Assembly: GCF_002742625.1 (NCBI RefSeq)
Contig: NZ_PEBF01000001.1
Coordinates: 4,836,001-4,900,000 of the forward strand
DNA length: 64,000 nucleotides
Source: Caulobacter sp. FWC2
GTDB taxonomy: Bacteria; Pseudomonadota; Alphaproteobacteria; Caulobacterales; Caulobacteraceae
Direction of reading: 5' to 3'
Shown: positions 1 through 8,243 of the stretch, piece after piece
Numbering within the stretch: position 1 is the stretch's first letter
How the letters are laid out: each line of letters starts with the position of its first letter
Made by a program: the position numbers and the translations under genes
Notes under the pieces: generated by a model
What the model saw: only the letters and a program-made list of their open reading frames with translations
Told to the model about the DNA's origin: nothing
Database searches by the model: none

Positions 1-1
1 C

Positions 2-646
2 GTGCTCGAAGCGCCCACCTACGGCTGTTTCAACCTGCACGCCAGCCTGCTGCCCCGCTGGCGCGGCGCCGCGCCCATCCAACGGGCGATCATGGCCGGC
101 GACACGGTCACCGGCGTCCAGGTCATGCGGATGAGCGAGGGCCTGGACGAGGGTCCGATCCTGATGTCCGAGCAGGTGCGGATCGACAAGCTTGAGACCG
201 CCGGCACGCTGCACGACAAGCTGGCCGCCGTCGGCGCCCGCCTGTTGCTGGTGGCCCTGGCGGCCGTCGAGCGCGGCGGCGCCCGCGAGACGCCGCAGGT
301 GGAAGAGGGCCTCACCTACGCCAGGAAGATCAAATCGGCCGAGGCCCGCATCGACTGGACCCGCCCCGCCGCCGAAGTTGACGCCCATATCCGCGGCCTC
401 TCGCCCTTCCCGGGCGCCTGGTTCGAGGCGCCGTCGGACAAGGGGTCGGTGCGCGTGAAAGCCTTGCTGTCACGCCAGGAAGACCAGGACGGCGCCCCGG
501 GCATGGTTCTGGACGACAGCCTTCTCATCGCCTGCGGTGAAGGCTCCGTGCGCCTGCTCAGGGCCCAGCGCGAAGGCAAGGGTGTCCAGGACGCCGAGAC
601 CTTCACGCGCGGCTTCCCGATCTCGGCCGGAACCGTGCTGGCCTGA
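2..646 (+). CDS. fmt: Methionyl-tRNA formyltransferase, C-terminal part
   Basis: Transfers a formyl group from 10-formyl-tetrahydrofolate to initiator Met-tRNA in the cytoplasm. The window opens inside the gene: the first visible codon is an internal GTG and roughly the first third of the protein is missing. The catalytic stretch [12 protein letters not shown] is visible at about visible residues 11-22, holding the Asn and His of the active site, and the catalytic Asp lies in EGLDEGP near residue 49. The rest is the C-terminal tRNA-binding domain. The TGA stop overlaps the ATG of truA by one base, so the two genes are translationally coupled. The family call is secure; only the start is unknown. 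Confidence 0.96.
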   Translation: MLEAPTYGCFNLHASLLPRWRGAAPIQRAIMAGDTVTGVQVMRMSEGLDEGPILMSEQVRIDKLETAGTLHDKLAAVGARLLLVALAAVERGGARETPQVEEGLTYARKIKSAEARIDWTRPAAEVDAHIRGLSPFPGAWFEAPSDKGSVRVKALLSRQEDQDGAPGMVLDDSLLIACGEGSVRLLRAQREGKGVQDAETFTRGFPISAGTVLA

Positions 647-1389
647 TGCCCCGCTACCGCCTCCTCGTCGAGTATGACGGCCGGCCCTATAACGGCTTCC
701 AGGCCCAGGCCGTGCTGCCGTCGGTGCAGGGCGCGATCGAGGCGGCGGTGAAGGCGTTCAGCGGCCAGGACGTGCGCATCGCCGCCGCCGGCCGCACCGA
801 CACCGGCGTCCACGCCACCGGCCAGGTGGTGCATGTCGACCTCGACAAGGACTGGCCGGCCCAGACTGTGCTCAACGCCCTAAACGCCCACCTGACCCGC
901 GAAGCGGTGTCGATCCTGTCGGCGGAGATCGCCGAGGGCGACTGGCACGCCCGCTTCTCGGCCAATGAGCGCCGCTACCTCTACCGGATCCTCAACCGCC
1001 GCGCCCCGCCGGCCCTGGACAAGGGCAAGGTCTGGCACGTGAAGAAGGATCTCGACGCCGAGGCCATGCACGCCGCCGCGCAAGCGCTGATCGGCCTGCA
1101 CGACTTCACGACCTTCCGCGACATGCACTGCCAAGCCAAGAGCCCGGTGAAGACCCTCGACGTCGCCCGCGTGCGCCAGGTCGGCGAAGAGATCCATCTG
1201 GACTTCGAGGCGCGCAGCTTCCTGCACCGGCAGGTGCGGTCGATGACCGGAACCCTGGTCGAGGTCGGCGCCGGGCGCTGGACGCCGAACGACGTCAAGG
1301 CCGCGCTGGAGGCCAAGGACCGCCGCGAATGTGGGCCGGTGGCTCCGGCCGATGGGCTGTATCTGGTGGGCGTGGGGTACGGCGAATAG
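646..1389 (+). CDS. truA: tRNA pseudouridine(38-40) synthase TruA
   Basis: Isomerises uridines 38-40 in the anticodon arm of tRNAs. At 247 residues it is of normal family length. The signature GRTDTGVHA sits at residues 49-57, with catalytic Asp52, and the C-terminal half carries the conserved [18 protein letters not shown] block. The start is fixed by the one-base overlap with the fmt stop (TGATG). The fmt-truA pair is common in alphaproteobacteria and forms one transcription unit here. A palindromic repeat follows and separates it from the convergent glsA gene. Confidence 0.97.
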   Translation: MPRYRLLVEYDGRPYNGFQAQAVLPSVQGAIEAAVKAFSGQDVRIAAAGRTDTGVHATGQVVHVDLDKDWPAQTVLNALNAHLTREAVSILSAEIAEGDWHARFSANERRYLYRILNRRAPPALDKGKVWHVKKDLDAEAMHAAAQALIGLHDFTTFRDMHCQAKSPVKTLDVARVRQVGEEIHLDFEARSFLHRQVRSMTGTLVEVGAGRWTPNDVKAALEAKDRRECGPVAPADGLYLVGVGYGE

Positions 1390-1511
1390 ATCCTCCCCCG
1401 CGACGCGGGGGAGGTGGCCCGGAGGGCCGGAGGGGGCCAACGCGGCCGATATCCAGCTCGCCCCCTCCGTCGGCTCCGCCGACACCTCCCCCGTTTCACG
1501 GTGGAGGATCT
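1388..1511. repeat. Palindromic GC-rich intergenic repeat between truA and glsA
   Basis: The whole 120-bp gap between two convergent genes is an imperfect palindrome. AGATCCTCC at its left end is matched by GGAGGATCT at its right, and an inner hairpin CCTCCCCC-GCGACGC-GGGGGAGG lies at about 1392-1414. It probably acts as a bidirectional terminator-like structure. Similar CCCCCTCCGTCGGCTCCGCCGAC elements are frequent between Caulobacter genes. Confidence 0.75.
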
Positions 1512-2430
1512 ACAGCACTGAGCAATTCGTGATCTGGCTGAACGCCTCCAGGGCCGCCGTGCCGACCACCGACGTGCCGAAGCGGTCCAGCTCCGGCGAC
1601 CACACCGCCACGGTCGCCTTGCCCGGGATTACCGCGACGATGCCGCCGCCCACCCCGCTCTTGGCCGGCAGGCCGACGCGATAGGCGAAGTTGCCGACGC
1701 TGTCATAGATGCCGCAGGTCAGCAGCAGGGAATTGAGCCGCCGGGTCAGCCGCTCGGGAAACACCGTCTCCTGGGCCACCGGCGAGAAGCCACCGGCCGC
1801 CAGGGGCAGGAAGGCCCGCGCCAGCTGGCGGCAGCTCATGGTCAGGGCGCACTGGCGGCAATAGGCGGCCACCACGCCCTCGGGCTCGTGGGTCAAGGTG
1901 CCCTTTCCGCGCATCAGGCTGGCGATGGCCCGGTTCTGCCAGGCGTTGGCCAGTTCGGACGCCGCCACCGTCGGATCGATCTCCAGCCGCTCGTCGCAAA
2001 GGAAGCCGGCGAAGTCGCGGACCAGGGCCGCCGGGTCGCGGGTGACGTCCATCAGCACGTCGGTGATCGCCAGGGCGCCCGCATTGATGAACGGGTTGCG
2101 CGGCACCCCGCCCTCGGCTTCCAGCAGGGAGAGGTGGTTGAACGGCGTGCCCGACGGCTCCTTGCCGACCCGGGTCCAGGTCTCGTCGCCCAGGCGGTTG
2201 AGCGCCAGGCCCAGGGCGAAGACCTTGGTGATGCTCTGGACCGAGAAACCCTCGTCGGCGTCGCCGATCACGTGCTCGCCGCCGTCGACCGTGCGCACGG
2301 CCATGCCGAACTTGCTGCCCGGCACATTGGCCAGTTCCGGGATGTAGTCGGCCGGCCGGCCCTTGCCGAAGTGAGGCTTCACCAGCACCGCCACCTCGGC
2401 CAGCACATCGGGGATCGAGAGCGCCTTCAT
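1510..2430 (-). CDS. glsA: Glutaminase A
   Basis: Hydrolyses L-glutamine to glutamate and ammonia; serine-dependent beta-lactamase-like fold. At 306 residues it matches the bacterial glutaminase family. The catalytic SxxK is SITK at residues 66-69 (Ser66, Lys69), and the conserved NPFINAGA block follows. It begins 15 bases after the stop of dapE, so the two are probably co-transcribed (dapE first). The ATG start places the protein directly at the conserved N-terminal helix. The C-terminus runs into the palindromic repeat downstream of truA. Confidence 0.95.
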   Translation of the reverse strand: MKALSIPDVLAEVAVLVKPHFGKGRPADYIPELANVPGSKFGMAVRTVDGGEHVIGDADEGFSVQSITKVFALGLALNRLGDETWTRVGKEPSGTPFNHLSLLEAEGGVPRNPFINAGALAITDVLMDVTRDPAALVRDFAGFLCDERLEIDPTVAASELANAWQNRAIASLMRGKGTLTHEPEGVVAAYCRQCALTMSCRQLARAFLPLAAGGFSPVAQETVFPERLTRRLNSLLLTCGIYDSVGNFAYRVGLPAKSGVGGGIVAVIPGKATVAVWSPELDRFGTSVVGTAALEAFSQITNCSVL

Positions 2431-2445
2431 GTCGACGCGCCGGCT

Positions 2446-3606
2446 CTAGGCGAAGGCCGCGAAATAGCGGTTGATCAGCGCCTCGTAGGCGCCCGCCAGC
2501 TGGCGGATCTCCTCGACCGGGACCCGCTCGTCGACCTGGTGCATGGTCGAGCCGACCAGGCCGAACTCGACCACCGGGCACAGGGCGCGGATGAAGCGGG
2601 CGTCGCTGGTGCCGCCGGTGGTCGACAGTTCCGGCACGCGGCCCGTGGCGTCGCCGACGGCGGCCACGATCACGTCGGTGAAGGCGCCCGGCTCGGTCAG
2701 GAAGGCCTCGCCGCTGATCTTGCACAGCGCCTCGACGCGGCCGGAGAAGCCCTCGGCCGCCTCGCGGCACTCGGCCTCGATCCAGGCGGCCAGGTCCTTG
2801 CCCTTGTGGGCGGGATTGAAGCGGATGTTGACGCGCGCCTTGGCGCTGGCGGGAATGACATTGGTCGCGGTGTTGCCGACGTCGACCGTGGTCACCTCCA
2901 GGTTCGACGGCTGAAAACCGGTATAGCCCTCGTCCAGCACCCGGCTCTGCAGGCGAGAGAGGATGTCGACCAGCACCGGGATCGGGTTGGCGGCGCGATG
3001 CGGATAGGCCACGTGGCCTTGCTTGCCGTCCACGGCGATCCAGGCATTAATGCTGCCGCGCCGGCCGATCTTGACCATGTCGCCGAGCAGGTTGGCCGAG
3101 GTCGGCTCGCCGACGATGCAGTGGTCGATGATCTCGCCCTCGGCGGCCAGGGCCTCGACGACCTTGACGGTGCCGTCCTCGGCCACGCCCTCCTCGTCGC
3201 CGGTGATCAGGAAGCTGATCGAGCCCGGATGCTCGGGAACCTTGCCCACGGCGGCGACGAAGGCGGCGATGGCCGACTTCATGTCGACCGCGCCCCGGCC
3301 AAAGAGCACCCCGTCCTTGATCTCGGCTTCGAACGGCCCGGCGGTCCAGGCGGCGTCATCGCCCACGGGCACCACGTCGGTGTGGCCGGCGAAGCAGAGG
3401 TTCGGCCGCGCCGTCCCGCGCCGGGCGTAGAGGTTCTCGATCTCGCCGAACGTCATGCGCCGGCAGGTGAAGCCGAGCGCCTCAAGCTGGCGCTGCAGCG
3501 TGTCCATCGCGCCCGCGTCGGCCGGGGTCACCGACGGGCGGCGGATCAGGGCTTGAGCCAGTTCGACGGGGTCGATGCTGACGGAAACGGGCGCGGGGCT
3601 GGTCAT
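2446..3606 (-). CDS. dapE: Succinyl-diaminopimelate desuccinylase
   Basis: Removes succinate from N-succinyl-LL-2,6-diaminopimelate in the lysine and meso-DAP pathway that feeds peptidoglycan synthesis. It is a dizinc M20-family enzyme. The ATG at 3606 gives 386 residues, the usual length; a longer reading frame extends upstream but its extra 36 residues have no family counterpart. Metal and catalytic motifs are visible: FAGHTDVVP (His75), GRGAVDMKS (Asp108) and TGDEEG with the general-base Glu. It is divergent from the cupin gene with only about 65 bp between starts, and glsA follows in the same direction. Confidence 0.95.
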   Translation of the reverse strand: MTSPAPVSVSIDPVELAQALIRRPSVTPADAGAMDTLQRQLEALGFTCRRMTFGEIENLYARRGTARPNLCFAGHTDVVPVGDDAAWTAGPFEAEIKDGVLFGRGAVDMKSAIAAFVAAVGKVPEHPGSISFLITGDEEGVAEDGTVKVVEALAAEGEIIDHCIVGEPTSANLLGDMVKIGRRGSINAWIAVDGKQGHVAYPHRAANPIPVLVDILSRLQSRVLDEGYTGFQPSNLEVTTVDVGNTATNVIPASAKARVNIRFNPAHKGKDLAAWIEAECREAAEGFSGRVEALCKISGEAFLTEPGAFTDVIVAAVGDATGRVPELSTTGGTSDARFIRALCPVVEFGLVGSTMHQVDERVPVEEIRQLAGAYEALINRYFAAFA

Positions 3607-3670
3607 GATCCGGGGTTTAGGCTTCCCTCCGGCGGGACGCAAACCCGGCAAGCTTCTTCCAAGGTCCCCG

Positions 3671-4150
3671 ATGCCAAAGATCGATATCGCCTCGGCCCCG
3701 ACCCGCGTCGGCACGGCCTATCCCGCGCCGTTCAACGCGCCCTGCCTGCAACGCCATCGCACCAAGCTGGGCGACGCGGTGGGGCTCGATCAGTTCGGGG
3801 TGAACCTGCTGCGCCTGCCGCCCGGCGTCTGGTCCAGCCAGCGCCACTGGCACACCGCTGAGGACGAGTTCACCTGGGTGGTCGAGGGCGAGGTCGTCCT
3901 CGTGGAGAACGACGGCGAGACGGTGCTGAGAGCCGGCGACTGCGCGGGCTTCAAGGCCGGGGTGGCGAACGGCCACTGCTTCCAGAACCGCTCGGATCGC
4001 GATGTGCTGCTGCTGGAGGTGGGGTCGCGGCGACCGGATCAGGACGGATGTGACTATCCGGATATCGACCTGGTTCTGCGGGATGGGGAGACGGTTTACC
4101 GGCATCGGGACGGGACGCCGTATGAGACGGAGACCGGGCGGAAGCGGTAG
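3671..4150 (+). CDS. Cupin-domain protein
   Basis: A 159-residue small beta-barrel protein. Cupin motif 1 is visible in [20 protein letters not shown] (about residues 60-79: His, His and Glu ligands followed by the glycine turn) and motif 2 in [21 protein letters not shown]-terminal tail rich in charged residues ends in [13 protein letters not shown]. Such single-domain cupins bind a metal and often act on sugars or small organic acids, but the sequence does not reveal the substrate. The ATG at 3671 was chosen over an upstream in-frame start because it follows the divergent dapE promoter region and gives a normal N-terminus. Confidence 0.85.
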   Translation: MPKIDIASAPTRVGTAYPAPFNAPCLQRHRTKLGDAVGLDQFGVNLLRLPPGVWSSQRHWHTAEDEFTWVVEGEVVLVENDGETVLRAGDCAGFKAGVANGHCFQNRSDRDVLLLEVGSRRPDQDGCDYPDIDLVLRDGETVYRHRDGTPYETETGRKR

Positions 4151-4181
4151 GGGGGGCAAGGTCGGCTGGGGTGTGCGGATG

Positions 4182-4487
4182 CTAGTAGATGGTGCGGCGA
4201 CCCAAGCTCCGAGCATCAGCCTCTCGAACACGGTAGCACTCGGCGCATATTATCTTGATGCCGCCGGGGACATCGACCCCATCGTCCGTCCACTCTCCAC
4301 CGTGTGACATGAGGTATTCGTGACAGCCGTCACACCAAGCATCCCGAAGTTCGGCTTAATTCTCCGGCGCTCCGGATACGAAGCCAACCGACTGGCCACG
4401 GCGTACGGCGACGATATAGCCACAAACAAATGTGATGTGCTGGGTGCCGTGGTCGGCGCAGACGCAAGTATCGTCGTCGTTAATCAT
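4182..4487 (-). pseudogene. Zinc-ribbon-like small protein interrupted by an in-frame TAA
   Basis: Reading the minus strand from the ATG at 4487, a 102-codon frame runs to TAG at 4182 with a single TAA at 4356-4358 in its middle. The first half has a CVCADHG element and FVCGYIVAVRRGQSVGFVS. The second half, in the same frame, gives AWCDGCHEYLMSHGGEW and then IKIICAECYRVREADAR. Paired CxC, CxxC and CxxC motifs, the GGEW block and the CY near the end are typical of a small family of roughly 90-100-residue proteobacterial proteins. Since both halves stay in frame, the simplest reading is a sense-to-stop mutation (for example CAA to TAA). The function of intact members is unknown to me. Confidence 0.55.
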
Positions 4488-4582
4488 GCCGCGACAATAC
4501 CTGTATCTCGCAACTAACGACTAGGGGCGAAACCCGACCGCCGGTCGGGTGAGATCCTTAAATCTCTTGGAGGCTGCAGCGT

Positions 4583-4673
4583 GCAGGGCTGATCAGATCA
4601 GTCAAGGATCGCCTCCGGCGACCGCGTCGCGGCGACGCGGAGCGTCGTCCTTGAGTGACCTGATCAGCCCTGC
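4583..4673. repeat. Large imperfect hairpin repeat
   Basis: GCAGGGCTGATCAG (4583-4596) is repeated perfectly inverted at 4660-4673, and TCAAGGA/TCCTTGA pair inside it, giving a long stem-loop with a GC-rich centre. It lies in a gene-free stretch between the decayed zinc-ribbon gene and def. It looks like an extragenic palindromic element rather than a gene. Confidence 0.7.
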
Positions 4674-4744
4674 GATCGTCTCGCCGTGAGATGGAAGGAG
4701 AGCTCCTTCTCGGGGAGAAGGATTTCTCACTTCACCTACACACC

Positions 4745-4859
4745 CCGTCATCCCGCGCTTCATGCGCGGGACCCATGGTTCAGCTTTCACGTGAGAGCCC
4801 ATCCTGCTCCGCACTTGCGGCGGACGGATGGGTCCCGCGCATGAAGCGCGGGATGACGG
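4745..4859. repeat. 32-bp perfect inverted repeat (REP-like pair)
   Basis: A 32-bp arm at 4745-4776 recurs exactly inverted at 4828-4859. Each arm is itself a hairpin (CCCGCGC-TTCAT-GCGCGGG), so four palindromic half-elements are nested. This is the organisation of a REP doublet. Between and around the arms I see no coding potential. Confidence 0.8.
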
Positions 4860-4895
4860 CCGACTTTGATTTCTGGAGACTAAGCCAGCCGCCCC

Positions 4896-5417
4896 TTAAG
4901 CCGCCCGGCGCGCCTTCTTCACCTTGGTGATCGCGCGGTCGCGGCGCAGGCGTGAGAGGTGGTCGATGAACAGGACGCCTTCCAGGTGGTCCATCTCGTG
5001 CTGGATGCAGACGGCAAACAGGCCCTCGGCCTCCTCGACGACAGTCTCGCCCTGGTAGTTCATGTAGCGGATGGTGACCTTGGACGGGCGCTCCACCTCG
5101 TCAAAATATTCCGGCACCGACAGGCAGCCTTCCTCGTAGCCGAGGGTGTCTTCCGAGGTCGACAGGATCTCGGGATTGACGAAGTAGCGCGGGGCCGGCT
5201 CCTCGCCCTCGCGGGCCAGGTCCATGGTGATCACCCGCACGGGCTCGCCCACCTGCACGGCGGCCAGGCCGATGCCCGGGGCGTCGTACATGGTCTCCAG
5301 CATGTCATCCATCAGCGCGCGCAGCTCGTCGGTGACGGTCTCCACCGGGGTGGAGATCTTCTTCAGCGTCGCCAGGTCGGCGGCGTTATCGACGGTGAGG
5401 ATGCGACGGATAGCCAT
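4896..5417 (-). CDS. def: Peptide deformylase
   Basis: Removes the N-terminal formyl group from new proteins. At 173 residues it shows all three family motifs: [10 protein letters not shown] (residues 48-57), EGCLS (96-100, metal ligand Cys98) and HEMDH (140-144, ligands His140 and His144, catalytic Glu141). It starts 8 bases after the stop of rmuC on the same strand and so probably shares its transcript. It acts on the product of the fmt pathway encoded 4 kb away on the other strand. Confidence 0.97.
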   Translation of the reverse strand: MAIRRILTVDNAADLATLKKISTPVETVTDELRALMDDMLETMYDAPGIGLAAVQVGEPVRVITMDLAREGEEPAPRYFVNPEILSTSEDTLGYEEGCLSVPEYFDEVERPSKVTIRYMNYQGETVVEEAEGLFAVCIQHEMDHLEGVLFIDHLSRLRRDRAITKVKKARRAA

Positions 5418-5425
5418 GATGCCAC

Positions 5426-6697
5426 TCAGGTAGTGGGGGCATTTCCGAGCGTCAAGGTGGGAGATTGCCCCACTTCAAGCTTGGTAATGGGACGGACGGC
5501 CGTTTCGATGGCCTCCAGTTCGTCCATCGGCTTGCCATGGTCGACCTTCAGCTTCTCGAACTCGCGGGCCTTGGGCAGAACGCGGCTCTCCAGCGACCCG
5601 ACGAAGGCGTTGTACTTGTCGACCGCCGCCGAAAGCGACCGGCCGACGCCAGCCACGTGGCCGCCCATGTCGGCGATGCGCTTGTAGAGTTCGCGCCCCA
5701 GAGCGGCGACCTCGACGGCGTTCTTGGCCTGCTCCTCCACCCGCCAGCCATAGGCCACGGCCTTGCACAGGGCGAACAGGGTCGAGGGCGTGACGATGAT
5801 CACGCGCTTGTCCATCGCCTCGGTCATCAGCTCGGGCGCGCGCTCCAGGGCGGCGGTCAGGATGCCGTCGCCGGGCACGAACATGGTCACGAAGTCGGGC
5901 GAAATCTCCAGCGCGTCCCAATAGGCCTTGGCCGACAGTTGTTGCACATGGGTGCGCAGGCTGGCGGCGTGGCGGACATAGGCCGCCTCCCGTGCGATCT
6001 CGTCGCTGGCGTCCTGGGCTTCCAGATAGGCGGTCAGCGAGCACTTGGCGTCGATTACGAAGGCGGCGTTCTTCGGCATCCGCACCACGACGTCGGGGCG
6101 CAGGCGGCCGGAGTCGAGCTGGACCTGCTCGGTGAAGTCCACCCCGTGCTTGAGGCCGGCCATCTCCAGGACGTTGCGCAGCATCTGCTCGCCCCAGCGC
6201 CCCTGGACCCCGGCCCCGCGGCGCAGGGCGGCCGACAGCTTGCGGGCCTCGGTCTGGGTGGCGGTCGAGGCTTCCAGCAGTTGGGCGATCTGGGCCTTGA
6301 GGCCGCCGGTCTCTTCGGCGCGGGCCTTCTCGACGGCGGTCACCTGAGCCTCGAACTTGGCCAGGGTCTCGGCCACCGGCTTCAGCTGGGCCTCCAGGCG
6401 GGCCTGGGTGAGGTTGTCGCGGCTCTTGGCGTTCTCGTCGGCGCGTCTGATCAGCTGCTCGGCGATGGCGTTGGCGCTCTGGGCGGCCTGGGCCTTGATC
6501 AGCTCGATCTGGGTGGCGGTCTGGTCTTCGAGGAGGCGTCCACGCTCCTCGGCCTGGACGACCTTCTCGTTCAGCATCCAGGCCTGGGCCTCGGCCTTGG
6601 CGGCACGGCGCTGGGCGGCGAACGCCCAAAGGGCGCAGGCTATCGTCGCCAGGGCGAAGACGATGGTCAGGATCAGAAACGGATCGGAAAAGTTCAT
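5426..6697 (-). CDS. rmuC: DNA recombination protein RmuC
   Basis: At 423 residues it has the RmuC layout: one N-terminal membrane segment ([20 protein letters not shown], residues 8-27), a long coiled coil to about residue 170, then the nuclease-like RmuC domain with the conserved [12 protein letters not shown] block and [17 protein letters not shown]. RmuC limits DNA inversions at short inverted repeats, and a recent view makes it a nuclease protecting structured DNA; the exact reaction is not settled. It precedes def by 8 bases. The ATG is followed directly by the membrane anchor, which supports the start. Confidence 0.93.
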   Translation of the reverse strand: MNFSDPFLILTIVFALATIACALWAFAAQRRAAKAEAQAWMLNEKVVQAEERGRLLEDQTATQIELIKAQAAQSANAIAEQLIRRADENAKSRDNLTQARLEAQLKPVAETLAKFEAQVTAVEKARAEETGGLKAQIAQLLEASTATQTEARKLSAALRRGAGVQGRWGEQMLRNVLEMAGLKHGVDFTEQVQLDSGRLRPDVVVRMPKNAAFVIDAKCSLTAYLEAQDASDEIAREAAYVRHAASLRTHVQQLSAKAYWDALEISPDFVTMFVPGDGILTAALERAPELMTEAMDKRVIIVTPSTLFALCKAVAYGWRVEEQAKNAVEVAALGRELYKRIADMGGHVAGVGRSLSAAVDKYNAFVGSLESRVLPKAREFEKLKVDHGKPMDELEAIETAVRPITKLEVGQSPTLTLGNAPTT

Positions 6698-6767
6698 GCT
6701 CCGTTCTTAGCGGGGTTCAGCGCCGAACGGAAGGCGGCCGGGCGCTTCGCCCGGCCGTTTCGCGAGA

Positions 6768-6920
6768 TCAGTCGTCGCCGTCGGCGAGGTCGGCGATCAG
6801 GCCGTTGATCGGCTCGCCGGCGAAACCGGTGACGTTGTGGCCCTTGTCGACGACGCCGACCTTGGCGACGTGCGGGGCTTCGGTTTCGGCTTCGGGAGCC
6901 TTGTCTTCGGGCGTGCTCAT
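6768..6920 (-). CDS. 50-residue acidic small protein of unknown function
   Basis: A complete 50-codon gene starting ATG at 6920 and ending TGA at 6768. It has strongly biased G/C third positions, so it looks genuinely coding. The protein has an acidic disordered start (MSTPEDKAPEAETEAP), then a short conserved-looking core (VGVVDKGHNVTGFAGEPING), and ends in an acidic tail. It lies alone between rmuC and recR on the same strand. I do not recognise a characterised family; similar small proteins appear to occur in Caulobacter genomes, but that needs a search. Confidence 0.6.
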   Translation of the reverse strand: MSTPEDKAPEAETEAPHVAKVGVVDKGHNVTGFAGEPINGLIADLADGDD

Positions 6921-7033
6921 GTAATCAGTCCCTCCACGGACGCGTCGGCGGCTCGCCGAACGCGGCGGGGCGGAGATTGGCGCGGGACGGCCAAGCTGTC
7001 AGCCGGATTCCGGCGCGATCCCCAGGATTCCGC

Positions 7034-7636
7034 TCAGGCGGGTCGTCTGGCGCGCAAGGCTTGGGCGATCGTGCCGTCGTCGAGCCAGTCGAGGTCGCCG
7101 CCGACCGGCACGCCGCGCGCCAGCATGGTCACCGGCACGTTGGTCCGGGCCAGGCGGTCGGCGATGTAGTGGGCGGTCGTCTGGCCATCGACCGTGGCCG
7201 GCAGGGCCAGGATCACCTCGGCCACCTCTCCGTCCGCGACCCGGGCCGCCAGTTCGCCGATCCGCAGCGCTTCCGGCCCTACCCCGTCCAGGGCCGACAG
7301 CAGGCCGCCCAGCACGTGGTAGCGCCCCTTGAACGAGCCGCCGCGCTCCATGGCCCAGACCGAACCGACCTCCTCGACCACGCACAGCAGGCGCACGTCC
7401 CGCGTCCCGTCTGAGCAGATGGCGCAGGGATCGGTGACGTCCAGCGAACCGCAGACGCCGCAGGTGCGGACCTTGGCCTGGGCCTCGGCCATGGCCAGGG
7501 CCAGCGGCGCCAGCAGGGTGTCGCGCTTCTTCAGCAGAGCCAGGGCCGCCCGCCGGCCCGAACGCGGTCCCAGGCCCGGCAGCTTGGACAGCAGGGCGAT
7601 CAGGCGCTCGATCTCGGGTCCGGCGGAGGCGGCCAT
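7034..7636 (-). CDS. recR: Recombination mediator protein RecR
   Basis: Works with RecO and RecF to load RecA onto SSB-coated gaps. At 200 residues it has normal length. It has the N-terminal helix-hairpin-helix ([20 protein letters not shown]), the zinc finger with four cysteines in [16 protein letters not shown], and the Toprim domain beginning [15 protein letters not shown]. It is the last gene of the dnaX-ybaB-recR group, a synteny conserved across many bacteria. A palindromic repeat of about 70 bp separates it from ybaB, so its mRNA may be processed or partly terminated there. Confidence 0.97.
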   Translation of the reverse strand: MAASAGPEIERLIALLSKLPGLGPRSGRRAALALLKKRDTLLAPLALAMAEAQAKVRTCGVCGSLDVTDPCAICSDGTRDVRLLCVVEEVGSVWAMERGGSFKGRYHVLGGLLSALDGVGPEALRIGELAARVADGEVAEVILALPATVDGQTTAHYIADRLARTNVPVTMLARGVPVGGDLDWLDDGTIAQALRARRPA

Positions 7637-7670
7637 CAGGTCCTTTGCGGAGGCGGTGCATAACCCACGC

Positions 7671-7739
7671 CCTTCGACAGGCTCAGGGTGAGGGTGATTG
7701 TCGGTTCAGTAGATATCCTCATCCTGAGCTTGTCGAAGG
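7671..7739. repeat. Inverted repeat between ybaB and recR
   Basis: A 22-bp arm at 7671-7692 (CCTTCGACAGGCTCAGGGTGAG) is mirrored with few mismatches at 7718-7739, leaving a 25-bp loop. The CTTCGACAGGCTCAG core is a very common extragenic palindrome in GC-rich alphaproteobacteria and sphingomonads. Confidence 0.75.
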
Positions 7740-7762
7740 ACGTGGATATCGGTTCCGCCAGC

Positions 7763-8092
7763 CTAGAACTTCATGCCCGGCATGCCGCCCATCAGGCCCG
7801 CCATCGGGCCGGCGGCGTCCTGCATCATCTGGGCCTGCTTGGCGTCGAGCTTCTTCTTGGCGTCGGCGTGGGCGGCGACGATCAGGTCCTCGATCACTTC
7901 GCCTTCGCCCGGCGCGATCAGGCTTTCGTCGATCCGCACCTTGGCCAGTTCGCCCGTGCCCTTCAGCACGACCGTGACCATGCCGCCGCCCGAGGCGCCC
8001 TCGACGGTGCTCTCGGCCAGACGCGCCTGGGCGTCCGCCAGTTTCTGCTGCATGGCCTGGGCCTGCTTCATCAGGCCGCCGAGGTCTTTCAT
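7763..8092 (-). CDS. ybaB: YbaB/EbfC family nucleoid-associated protein
   Basis: A small dimeric DNA-binding protein of 109 residues. The N-terminal helix MKDLGGLMKQAQAMQQKLAD and the block ESTVEGASGGGMVTVVLKGTGEL are the hallmarks of the family. The C-terminus is methionine- and glycine-rich (GLMGGMPGMKF). The start at 8092 is chosen because a GGAG-type ribosome site lies about 9 bases upstream and the longer frame reads through a repeat. It sits between dnaX and recR, its usual place, and is thought to support nucleoid organisation or repair. Confidence 0.95.
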   Translation of the reverse strand: MKDLGGLMKQAQAMQQKLADAQARLAESTVEGASGGGMVTVVLKGTGELAKVRIDESLIAPGEGEVIEDLIVAAHADAKKKLDAKQAQMMQDAAGPMAGLMGGMPGMKF

Positions 8093-8117
8093 CGCGTCGT
8101 CTCCAGTCTGTTCACGT

Positions 8118-8238
8118 TCCCCTCCCCTCGATGGGGAGGGGGCAGGGGGTGGGGTGATACGGCGGTAGATGCAGCGCATGGCCGCCACCTCAGCAGTCAC
8201 CCCCATCCCTACCCTTCCCCCATCAAGGGGGAAGGGAA
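8118..8238. repeat. Palindromic repeat between dnaX and ybaB
   Basis: CCCCTCCCC-TCGAT-GGGGAGGGG at the left and CCCTTCCCCC-ATCAA-GGGGGAAGGG at the right form two GC-rich hairpins facing each other across about 70 bp. The same design appears in other gaps of this window (1.4, 12.7 and 17.3 kb). Confidence 0.7.
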
Positions 8239-8243
8239 ATGGT

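Noticed and set aside
4320..4517. 65-codon plus-strand frame in the repeat-rich gap
   Set aside because: It runs antisense to the zinc-ribbon pseudogene, whose minus-strand motifs are far more convincing.
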